Below the pieces are notes generated by a model that saw only the letters and a program-made list of their open reading frames with translations, was not told where the DNA came from and made no database searches. 39,798 bases of DNA from Myxococcales bacterium (GTDB lineage: Bacteria; Myxococcota_A; Polyangia; Polyangiales; Polyangiaceae). Position 1 is the stretch's first letter. Each line of letters opens with the position of its first letter. The stretch covers positions 1-39,798 of the forward strand of contig JANXMC010000572.1 of assembly GCA_025354825.1 (NCBI GenBank), in the 5' to 3' direction. Positions 32,292 to 39,798 of this stretch are shown one piece after another. A program made the position numbers and the translations under genes.

Positions 32292-34493
32292 ATGAGTAAG
32301 TTTGCGCACATCCAGCGTGGCTTCGATCTCACTGATGGCGACATCGAAGCTGCTGTCGAATCGCGTGAAGAGACGAAGGCGCTCTTAGATCAGGTAGCTC
32401 GCATTTCCGCGCCCAACGCAGGCGCGGCGAAGTTGCTCCTGGTCTTCGCGCGCCTCGCGACGACGGCGTGCGAATGGATGGACGGCGACCTTCGCATCGA
32501 GCTCGTGCCGGCAGGCGACGTCACGGTGTTCGAGGTCATGACGGACCTCGGCGGCGGCATGCGCGAGCGCCTCTTCGCGCCGGTCGCGATGAACGTGCCG
32601 ATTGATGAATACAGGCGATCGGTGGAACGCCTTCCGCAGCTCATCGAGCCTCTCCTCGCGCGCAACCAGGAGGGCGGGCGTCTTATCCTGACGGCGTCGG
32701 CCGACGCGCGTCGAAGCTCGATGCCGCCGGCGTCGGTCCACATTTCTCAAGAGAGCCTCTACGGCGCGGCGATGCCTCGCGCGCCGACGATGCCGGCGTC
32801 CCACGAGCTGAACGCCCTGCCGTCGATCGTCGAGACGATCAAACCGCCGAAAGAGGGGGGCTCGACGGTAGGGCCGTTGCCCGTCGCGCCGCCGCCGGCC
32901 GCGAAGGGGTGGCGAGGTTTTCCAGGTGGCGGTGGCCCGCCGCCGATTCCCCCCGGGCCGCCTGCTGCCGCGGCGCCCGCCGAGCCGTCGCCGTTCCGCG
33001 GAATGGAGGTCCCCGAGCGGCCGCAGCCGTCGCCGTTCCGCGGGATGGATGCGCCGATTCCCGAGCGCGCGCCCGCGTCGACGCGCGCCCGTGGGCGTGA
33101 GCCCGCAGCGCCGCCGCCGCTTCCTGTCGTGTCGAGGGCGGAGGCCGAGAGCGAGATCGATGTTCAGTTCGAGCCGACCCCCGAAGCGCCGCCGGTGAAT
33201 CGTCACGCCACGAAGGCGCGGATCCCCACGCCCGTCATGGCGCAGCCCGCGGTAAAGATCCCCGCGAAGCCTGCGGCCGGGCCGCCGCCCATCCCGCTGC
33301 CCGCCGTCGCCGCACCGCCGCCCATCCCGTCGCCGCCCGCCGCCGCCGCGCCGCCGCCGATCCCACCGCCGATCGTTGCGCCGCCGCCCATTCCGCCTGC
33401 CGCTGCTGCGCCGCCCATCGCGCCCGTTCCGCTGCCCGCCGTCGCGGTCACGCCTGCCCGCCCGCGGATGGCGACGATCATGGGGGTGGCCGGGCCTGCG
33501 GGGCCGTTCGGGATCAACCTCCCCGGCGTTCCGCCGCCCATCCCCGCCGAAGCCGCGGCTGCTCCGGCGGTGGTTCCGCCTCCGATTCCCGTCGCGGGGC
33601 CTGCTGCGCCTGCTCCAGTGCCGATCGCGAAGGTCGCGCCGACGCCCGCGAAGGTGGCGCCGACGCGCGCGAAGGTCGCGCCGACGCCCGCGAAGGTGCC
33701 AGCGGCCGCTGCGAAGCCGCCGCCGATTCCGACTGCGCCGGCTGCGCCCGAGCCGGCGAAGGTGATGCTTTCGGAGCCGCCCTTCGATCTCGACACCCTC
33801 TTTTCGTCGGTAATGCCGCCGGCGGAGGCCGAGGCCGAGAAAGACCGGACGCGTATTCAGCTCATCACGCAGCCGATCCCCGCGCCCGCGAAGCTCCCTT
33901 CGTCGCTCATGATCACGCCGGAGGTCGACGAGCCGTTCCCGATGCCCTTGCCGGCCACGACCGCCTCTCCTCCGCTGCCGCTCGTCGCGCGCATTCTCAC
34001 ACCGGTGATGCCGAAGCCGCTGCCGAACGATGCGAAGACGCCCAGGACGCCGCCTGTCGATCTTTCCGGCCCAGGGGCCGCCGCGAAAAAAGGCGGTCGC
34101 GTCGCCGCCCTTCGGCGCGAAGAGCCCGAGTCGTCGCCCCCCGCGGGCGGCTCTGATTTCCCGCCACTGCCCCTCGTCGGTGGGACGCGCCGCGCGCCGC
34201 TTCCGAAGCTCGACCCGACGCCCCGTGCGGCGATGCCGCGTGTGGCCGTGCCCACCGATTCAGAGCCGCCGATCCCCGGCGTGATTGGGCAACGCGCGGT
34301 CGCGCCCCACGGGGCGAAGGCGATGGACGTCCCCACGTCGAAGACGCCCCACGTGCGCGGCCCCGCAACGGCGGGCGCGGCGCCGAAGACAGCCGCGGCG
34401 TCGGCAGTCACGTCGACGAAAGACCTGTTCGACGATCAAGAGCCCGAGCTCGAGATCGACTGGGGCAATAGCCCGCCGAAGCCGCGCCGCTAG
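32292..34493 (+). CDS. PPPIP-repeat protein with novel N-terminal domain
   Basis: 733 aa from ATG 32292. Residues 1 to about 140 are a folded domain of no family I recognise: MSKFAHIQRGFDLTDGDIEA, LLLVFARLATTACEWMDGDL, RIELVPAGDVTVFEVMTDLG. From about 165 to 700 the chain is disordered, Pro/Ala-rich, with many PPPIP/PPIP motifs and a tandem AKVAPTP repeat. It ends in an acidic tail (STKDLFDDQEPELEIDWGNS). No signal peptide or membrane segment, so cytoplasmic. The gap of 102 bases to the J gene may carry its own promoter. Shared PPPIP motifs suggest that it works with the Hsp70 and J protein, perhaps through a common SH3/WW/GYF-like reader; this is inference. Confidence 0.85.
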   Translation: MSKFAHIQRGFDLTDGDIEAAVESREETKALLDQVARISAPNAGAAKLLLVFARLATTACEWMDGDLRIELVPAGDVTVFEVMTDLGGGMRERLFAPVAMNVPIDEYRRSVERLPQLIEPLLARNQEGGRLILTASADARRSSMPPASVHISQESLYGAAMPRAPTMPASHELNALPSIVETIKPPKEGGSTVGPLPVAPPPAAKGWRGFPGGGGPPPIPPGPPAAAAPAEPSPFRGMEVPERPQPSPFRGMDAPIPERAPASTRARGREPAAPPPLPVVSRAEAESEIDVQFEPTPEAPPVNRHATKARIPTPVMAQPAVKIPAKPAAGPPPIPLPAVAAPPPIPSPPAAAAPPPIPPPIVAPPPIPPAAAAPPIAPVPLPAVAVTPARPRMATIMGVAGPAGPFGINLPGVPPPIPAEAAAAPAVVPPPIPVAGPAAPAPVPIAKVAPTPAKVAPTRAKVAPTPAKVPAAAAKPPPIPTAPAAPEPAKVMLSEPPFDLDTLFSSVMPPAEAEAEKDRTRIQLITQPIPAPAKLPSSLMITPEVDEPFPMPLPATTASPPLPLVARILTPVMPKPLPNDAKTPRTPPVDLSGPGAAAKKGGRVAALRREEPESSPPAGGSDFPPLPLVGGTRRAPLPKLDPTPRAAMPRVAVPTDSEPPIPGVIGQRAVAPHGAKAMDVPTSKTPHVRGPATAGAAPKTAAASAVTSTKDLFDDQEPELEIDWGNSPPKPRR
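33627..33700 (+). repeat. 21-bp tandem repeat coding for AKVAPTP
   Basis: Three full 21-bp copies (33627-33647, 33648-33668, 33669-33689) and the start of a fourth, GCGAAGGT-type units differing by single bases, encode AKVAPTP-AKVAPTR-AKVAPTP. It lies inside the disordered region and is a likely site of copy-number change by slippage. Confidence 0.8.
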
Positions 34494-34519
34494 AACGTGT
34501 TCTAGCCGCTGTTCTCGAG

Positions 34520-34549
34520 GCGCGCCGGCGTTCCCATGCGTCGGCGCGC
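34520..34549. terminator. GC-rich hairpin between convergent genes
   Basis: GCGCGCCGGCG (34520-34530) pairs with CGTCGGCGCGC (34539-34549), 11 pairs with one G-T-type mismatch and an 8-base loop. It sits between the stops of the PPPIP protein (34493) and the giant TPR gene (34564). No U tract on either side. Confidence 0.5.
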
Positions 34550-34563
34550 GTCGCCATCGCGGG

Positions 34564-37500
34564 CTACTCGCCTTCGAGTGCGGCGAGGAGCGCGCGGGCG
34601 GTTTCGAGATGCGGGTCGTCGTCGACGGCGCGCTTGAGGAGCAGCGCCGCGCGCTTCGTGTCGCCCTGGTAGCGCGCGATCTCGCCTAGGCGCTGGTACG
34701 CGAGCGCCTTCGAGATGGGCGCCGTGCCTCGGAGCATGGTGATGGCGCGTAAAGCGCGCTGCGCGATGTCGAGCTGCGTGAGGGCGAGGGCGACGTTGGC
34801 AAGCTCGGACGCGATGATGCCGTTCTGTGCGTCCATGTCGAGGGCCGTCGAGAGCCACGCCATCTCGGCGGGCCGGTCGCCTGCGGCTTGCGAGGCGCGC
34901 GCGAGGCGATGGTAAACGGGCGCGAGCTCCTTCGAGCGACGACCCTTGTGGGACGCGACGGCCGCCGTGAGAAGCTCCGTCGGCTCGCCGACGATTCCGG
35001 ATGCCGTGAGCGCGTCGGAGAGGAGCGCCGTGCATTCGAGATCCGCCGGACGAAGCGCGTGCGCCTCCCGCAAGGGCGGTGTCGCGCCCCTTGGATCGCC
35101 CGCGTTCTCGAGGAGAATTGCGCCCGCACGAAGGAGCGCCGCGAAGCGCCCGCCGACGTCCTTCGCGGCTTTCGCGTCGGAGAGGTGAAGATCGGCGAGC
35201 TCGCGGAAGGCGCCCGTCGCTTCGTAGACCCGCTCGAGGCGCGCACGGAGCGCCTCGTCGTTCGGCGCCACCAGGCGTGCCCGTTCGAGGCCGCCGCGCG
35301 CGTCGGCGAAGCGGTTCGCGCGCTCGCACGCATCGGCGAGGCGCAGCGCGGTCTCAACGACGGCGTCGCCCTCTTCGAGCGCAACGAGACGACGGTAGGT
35401 CGCGCTCGCGGCGTCCCAGCGGCCGGCTTCTTCTTCGAGGCGCGCGAGGGCGCGGAGGGCGTCGCGATCTTTCGCGTCGGCCTTCACGAGGTCGGACAGC
35501 ACCGCGCGCGCTTTGTCGACCTGCCCGCCGCGCGGGTAGAGATCGGCGAGGCGAAGCGCGAGCAACCGGGCGTTCACGGCGTCGCCGCGCGTGACCGTGC
35601 GCTCGCGGGATCGCGCGAGCTGCGTGACCACCGCGTCGATCGCCACGGCGCCCACGCGGAAGGCCGCGTCGATGTCGGCGATGGCGCCGTCGTCGTCGCC
35701 GAGCTGCGCGCGGAGGCCGCCCCGTTGCGCGAGGAGCTGCCCGCGTTTCGCCGCGTTGCCGCCGCCTTCTTCGCGCGCTTCGCGTTCGAGCGCGTGGGAG
35801 ATCTCGCGCTCCGCACCTTGCACGTCGCCGCCGTCGGCGAGAAGCTCGACGAGCTCGGACAGCAGCCTGAGATCGTGGGGCTGGCTCTCGAGCGCCTCGC
35901 GCAGAACGAGCGCGCCGCCTTGCCGGTCCTTCAGCTCGAGGCGGTGAATCCGCGCCGCCTCACGGAAGCGCGCGACGCGTTCGGCGTCATCCGTCGATGC
36001 GCGCGCATAGAGCGTATGAAGCTCGGCGAGCTGCTTCCACGAGCCGCGCTCGCGGTACGTCGTCTCGAGGCGCTCGCGCAGCACGCGGCTTGCGGGGTGC
36101 GCTTTGTACCCCATTTCGAGGGCTCGCTCGGCGCCTGCGTCGTCCCACGTTTCGGCGCGCAGCTGGCTCAAGGCGAGCGACAGAGTCTCGGCCGCTTCGC
36201 CCGACTCGAGGCCCAAGAGGCGCTCCATCACGTCGGCCCGCGCGACCCCGTCGGCTTCGGCGCCTTCGATCGCGAGGAGCGCGCGGAGGAGCGCGCGGTT
36301 CTGAGGATCCCACTCGAGGGCGCCTGCGTAGACGCGCTGCGCGTCGTCCGGCGAGCGCGCTTCGAGGAGAACGCCGAGGCGCAGCGCGAGGGATGCGACC
36401 GACGCGGAATCGCTGCGATCCTTCGCCGAATCGAGCTGCTTCGCGAGGAGATCGGCCAGATCGATGAGCTCGCCTCTGCGCTCGAGAATCTCGGCGAGAA
36501 GCAGCGCCGCTTCGACTTGGCTCGGGTCTTCGTCGACGATCTCCCGCAGCGGCTCGGCGGCGGCGTCGCCCATGCCGAGGTCGCGCATCATCACTTGCAC
36601 GCGCTCGAAGCGCAGACGAGAGCGTTCGCTCGCTTCGTCGACGTAATCGACGACCGCGCCGAGCAGCGTGACGAGGCGCGCGCCGTCGCCGCGACGACGG
36701 TACACGTCGAGGAGCGGGCCCCACGCATCGCGGTCGGAGGGGTCGCGCTCGAGGAGGCTCTCGTAGGTTTCGGCGGCGAGGGCGAGGTCGCCGAGATCGA
36801 CCGCCGCGAGCTTCGCCACCTGGAACTTGAGGTCACGTGCGTGGCTCACCTCCGAGAGCTCCGCAGCCTTGTTTTTGAGAGCGATCGCGTCGCGGACGTC
36901 GCCGCCTTCGAGACGAAACGTCGCCAGCGTGTCGAGCGCCCACGCGCGGTCGTGATCGCGCCCGACGTCGCGGGCGCGTTCGAGATAGCTGCGGAGCAGC
37001 GATTCGGCGTGCCCCGATTCGCCCATGCGTCGCGCAAGCTCGACGGCCTCGCGCAACGTGTCGGCGCTCGCCGAGGGGAGCTCCGCGCGGCGCGAGAGCG
37101 CATCGAGCAGCGCGGCTTCGCGGCCGTCCTGCCGCGCGACGCGCTCGTAAAGCGCGAGGAGCTCTTCGTTCGTCGGCGACGCAATCACCGCGGCACGCAG
37201 CGCCTCCTCGGCGCGGTCGAAGTCGTTCGACTCGTCGAGGGCCTGCGTTACGAGGGCGCACCCTTCGTCGGTCGTCCGCGGATCGCGGAGCTTCAGCGCG
37301 GCGAGGCGGAAGAGCGCATGGGAAAGCGCCGCGGCGTCGCGCGTCTCGCGCGCCAGCTCGATGCGAAGCGCGAGAACACGCGCTTGGGCCGCGCCGTCGC
37401 CCGACTGCTCGTAGACGGCGTCGAGGCGCCGCAAAATCTCCACCCGCTCGACGCCCCGCACGAGGGCCGCTTCGTAGAGCGACGCGGCGCGCGCGGCGTT

Positions 37501-39798
37501 GCCCAGGTCGGTCTCGGCAACGGTCGCCATCTGAACGAGAATCCGCGACGCCGCTCGCGCATCGCCCCTCGCGTCGGCCTCGCTCGCGAGCGCTTCCAGG
37601 CCGTCGATGTAGCGCCCCGAGAGCTCGGCGAAGAGACCCTTGTCGCGTAGAACGCGTTCCATCTCGAACGCTTCGGCGGTGCTGCGCGAGGCCGCTTCGA
37701 GGGCCGACTCGAGAAGCTCGGCGGCGCGCTCGTGATCGCCTTGACGCTCGGCCATCGATCGAAGCTCGAGGAGCACATGGCTGCGCGCGACGGGCGCTGG
37801 CCCCGACGCTTCGTCGTGACGGCGGAGAACGACGAGGAGCGCGCGGTACGAACGCTCGGCGCGATCGAGCTGGCCGTCATCGCGGGACAGCTCTGCGAGC
37901 GCCAGCAGGATCGCCGGATTCGCCGGGTCGATGCGGGTCGCGACATCCAGCTCGACGAGGGCTCGCGCGCGGTCGCCCATGCGCAATTCGAGCTTCGCCG
38001 AATGGTAGTGCACCGGCGCGCGCTCCTTCGGACGGCGCGTTCCGAACGCATCGATGAGCGCTCGCAGGAGCGTACGTGCCTCTTCGAAGCGCTCGGCCTC
38101 GGAGAGGGCATCGGCCAGCGCGAGGCGCATCGCCTGGTTCTCGGGCTCGAGGTCGGCCGCCTGCTCGAGGAGCGGAATCGCGCTCGCGGGGTCGCCACAC
38201 TTCGTCCGGTAGAGCGCGGCCGCTTCGCCGAGGCGCGCGAGGCGTGCGGCCTTGTCGGGAGCGCGGGTTGCGGCGCGCGAGAGGAGGCGCGCGAGCAGCA
38301 GATGCTCGTCGCGATCGCGGTACATCGCGGCGAGGCGCGACCAAATCTCCTCGGCGTCGGGCGCGCGTTCGGCCTCCTCTTCGAGGCGCTCCCGTGCAAG
38401 GTCGAAACGGCCTGATTTCTCGAGGGCCGTCGCGAGGCGCAACGCGGTGGAGGCGCGCTCGGAACCGTCGCGGAGCGGCAAGAGGCTCACGAGGTAGTCG
38501 GCGGCGGCGGCGAAATCGCGGCGCGTTTCGCTGAGACGCGCGAGGGCATCGAACGACTCCGCGCGAGGGGAGAGCGCGACCACACGCTTGTGAAGCGCGA
38601 TGGCCGCCGTGGTGTCGGTCGCCTCCTCGGCGCACCCCGCCGCGCGCGCCCACAGCTCGGCGGCCGACGACGGATCGCCCGCCGCTTCGGCGAGCTCGGC
38701 TTGGGACGCGAAGAGATCCCGCAGCGACGTCGCGTGCCCCAAGGTCTCGAGCATCTGCGCGAGGGCCGCGACGCTCTCGAGGTCGCGCGGATCTTCCGCG
38801 AGGTTTTCTTGAAGCGTGGCGACGGCGCGCTCGGCGTCGTCGAGGTCGAAGAGCAGCGTCGCGACCGCACGGCGGAGAACGACGCGCGCGGCCACGGTCT
38901 TCGCGCGCGCGACCTGGCGCCGACGGAGCGCGAGGAGCGGGTAGGCCTGCTTTTGCTGCTCGTAGATCGCCACGAGCTTCTGCACGGAAACGTCGTCGCT
39001 CGGCTCTTCCTCGAAGAGGCCGATGTACAGGCTCGTCGCGCGATCGGTATCGCCGAGCTTCTCGAAGGCGACCCGCGCGGCTTCGTGGCGCATCCCGCGC
39101 GCGACGTCGCGTTCGAACGGAAGGCGCGCCGTCTCGCTCAGGAGATCGACCACGCGCGCGGCGTCGCCGTCTTCACCGTGCAGACGAACGAGCGCTTCGA
39201 GAGCCCACGTGACGAACGTCGACGGCGCCTCGGGGCTCCCGACCGTGGGCGGCGCCTCGTCGCTCGTCGAGGGCGTCCAACGCTCGGCGGCGAGCTTCAA
39301 AAGCTTCTCGAGAATCGATCGCGACAGCGCGCGATCCCCCACGGATCCGAGGGCGATCTCGGCGGCTTCACGCAAGAGGGCGAGGTCGCCGCCGGTGGCG
39401 TTCGAGAGGCGCACGAGGCTCTCGACGAGGGGGCGACCTTTCTCGCGGCGTTGAAGCTCGGCGAGGGGCGCGAGCAGCGACGCGTTCTCCGGATCGACGG
39501 CGAGGGCGCGCACGAAGGCCGCTTCGGCCGCATCGTGATTGCCGAGGCGGTCCCGTTCCCAAATGCCGATGCGCGCTTCGAGATCCCGCGTGACGCGTGG
39601 CGGAAGCTCGCCGTGACCGTCGAGGGCCGCGGCGAGCGAGCCTGTCATGCTTTCCCACGCCTGCGACGTCGTGGCCGATGCGTCGACGAGATCGAGAAGC
39701 GCCGGCGACGCCGAGCCGACGGCCCGCGCGTGGTCGACGATGACCTTCGCGACGGCGTCCCACCGGCCGATGCGCGCGGCGACCGTGGCGGCGGCGAG
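34564..39798 (-). CDS. Giant TPR-repeat protein (N-terminus outside the window)
   Basis: The frame is open from the TAG at 34564 to the window edge, at least 1744 residues; an internal Met at 39648 is not preceded by a stop, so the true start lies outside. The whole length is alpha-helical repeats of about 34-40 residues with TPR-like alternation of small and large residues, for example AEAAFVRALAVDPENASLLA, AQARVLALRIELARETRDAA, LRALARLEEEAGRWDAASAT, and LAYQRLGEIARYQGDTKRAA near the C-terminus. No signal peptide, membrane segment or enzyme motif is visible in this part. It is probably a large scaffold. Very large TPR proteins of this sort occur in myxobacteria, for example AgmK/GltI in gliding motility, but membership in that family is untested. 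Confidence 0.9.
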   Translation of the reverse strand, partial: LAAATVAARIGRWDAVAKVIVDHARAVGSASPALLDLVDASATTSQAWESMTGSLAAALDGHGELPPRVTRDLEARIGIWERDRLGNHDAAEAAFVRALAVDPENASLLAPLAELQRREKGRPLVESLVRLSNATGGDLALLREAAEIALGSVGDRALSRSILEKLLKLAAERWTPSTSDEAPPTVGSPEAPSTFVTWALEALVRLHGEDGDAARVVDLLSETARLPFERDVARGMRHEAARVAFEKLGDTDRATSLYIGLFEEEPSDDVSVQKLVAIYEQQKQAYPLLALRRRQVARAKTVAARVVLRRAVATLLFDLDDAERAVATLQENLAEDPRDLESVAALAQMLETLGHATSLRDLFASQAELAEAAGDPSSAAELWARAAGCAEEATDTTAAIALHKRVVALSPRAESFDALARLSETRRDFAAAADYLVSLLPLRDGSERASTALRLATALEKSGRFDLARERLEEEAERAPDAEEIWSRLAAMYRDRDEHLLLARLLSRAATRAPDKAARLARLGEAAALYRTKCGDPASAIPLLEQAADLEPENQAMRLALADALSEAERFEEARTLLRALIDAFGTRRPKERAPVHYHSAKLELRMGDRARALVELDVATRIDPANPAILLALAELSRDDGQLDRAERSYRALLVVLRRHDEASGPAPVARSHVLLELRSMAERQGDHERAAELLESALEAASRSTAEAFEMERVLRDKGLFAELSGRYIDGLEALASEADARGDARAASRILVQMATVAETDLGNAARAASLYEAALVRGVERVEILRRLDAVYEQSGDGAAQARVLALRIELARETRDAAALSHALFRLAALKLRDPRTTDEGCALVTQALDESNDFDRAEEALRAAVIASPTNEELLALYERVARQDGREAALLDALSRRAELPSASADTLREAVELARRMGESGHAESLLRSYLERARDVGRDHDRAWALDTLATFRLEGGDVRDAIALKNKAAELSEVSHARDLKFQVAKLAAVDLGDLALAAETYESLLERDPSDRDAWGPLLDVYRRRGDGARLVTLLGAVVDYVDEASERSRLRFERVQVMMRDLGMGDAAAEPLREIVDEDPSQVEAALLLAEILERRGELIDLADLLAKQLDSAKDRSDSASVASLALRLGVLLEARSPDDAQRVYAGALEWDPQNRALLRALLAIEGAEADGVARADVMERLLGLESGEAAETLSLALSQLRAETWDDAGAERALEMGYKAHPASRVLRERLETTYRERGSWKQLAELHTLYARASTDDAERVARFREAARIHRLELKDRQGGALVLREALESQPHDLRLLSELVELLADGGDVQGAEREISHALEREAREEGGGNAAKRGQLLAQRGGLRAQLGDDDGAIADIDAAFRVGAVAIDAVVTQLARSRERTVTRGDAVNARLLALRLADLYPRGGQVDKARAVLSDLVKADAKDRDALRALARLEEEAGRWDAASATYRRLVALEEGDAVVETALRLADACERANRFADARGGLERARLVAPNDEALRARLERVYEATGAFRELADLHLSDAKAAKDVGGRFAALLRAGAILLENAGDPRGATPPLREAHALRPADLECTALLSDALTASGIVGEPTELLTAAVASHKGRRSKELAPVYHRLARASQAAGDRPAEMAWLSTALDMDAQNGIIASELANVALALTQLDIAQRALRAITMLRGTAPISKALAYQRLGEIARYQGDTKRAALLLKRAVDDDPHLETARALLAALEGE

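Noticed and set aside
34888-37650. 920-codon plus-strand open frame opposite the giant TPR gene
   Set aside because: Long antisense frame produced by codon bias; composition is not protein-like and the opposite strand is clearly coding.
1-39798. Mobile elements, prophage, CRISPR or defence islands
   Set aside because: No transposase, integrase, terminal repeats, tRNA-linked att sites, spacer arrays or nuclease/toxin genes were seen; gene content is core-like.

Overview
The window is GC-rich chromosomal DNA that reads like a Myxococcota genome, most likely Polyangia. This is an inference from strong G/C bias at third codon positions, a Ser/Thr kinase, many lipoproteins with Asp/Ala/Gly ('DAG') linkers, very long Pro/Ala-rich proteins, and a giant TPR protein. 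No IS element, prophage, CRISPR array, rRNA or tRNA was found. Most genes are housekeeping or envelope genes on both strands.

Layout. 1-2147 (minus): the start of a lipoprotein, then a YcaQ/AlkX-type DNA glycosylase whose reading frame runs without a stop into a lipoprotein with its own signal peptide. 2223-6524 (plus): a tail-anchored Ser/Thr kinase, PriA and a RimJ/RimL-type acetyltransferase, closely packed. 6532-7536 (minus): a receiver-GGDEF diguanylate cyclase, divergent from comF (7750-8475), which overlaps a 1024-residue GYF-like/proline-rich/one-TM protein and is followed by a secreted protein (to 12516). 12544-20030: mainly small exported proteins (YHS domain, cupredoxin, Ig-like, LamG and two of unknown function), with a DsbD-type reductase lacking the N-terminal periplasmic domain, a TPR protein, and a possible WYL-regulator remnant in the largest gap. 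20059-23115: glyQ with a translationally coupled RcsF-like lipoprotein (minus), divergent from sppA (plus).

23298-34493 (plus): gltB-gltD (NADPH glutamate synthase), followed after 30 bp by an unusual chaperone cassette. It holds an Hsp70 with about 225 proline-rich residues between ATPase domain and substrate domain and almost no lid, then an 11-bp gap to a small J-domain protein with a TPR-like tail, then a 733-residue protein with a novel N-terminal domain and many PPPIP motifs. All three proteins carry PPPI(P)-type proline motifs. Convergent to it lies a giant TPR protein (34564 to the window edge, at least 1745 codons). This Hsp70/J/PPPIP cassette is the best candidate here for an undescribed system: a dedicated chaperone pair built to work on, or be tethered to, a particular scaffold.

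Convergent pairs are separated by good hairpins (13830-13884, 15737-15768, 34520-34549). Two short divergent regions carry palindromes that look like operators (7713-7733, 18346-18364), and gltB has a leader with several hairpins, one of them where its ribosome binding site should be.
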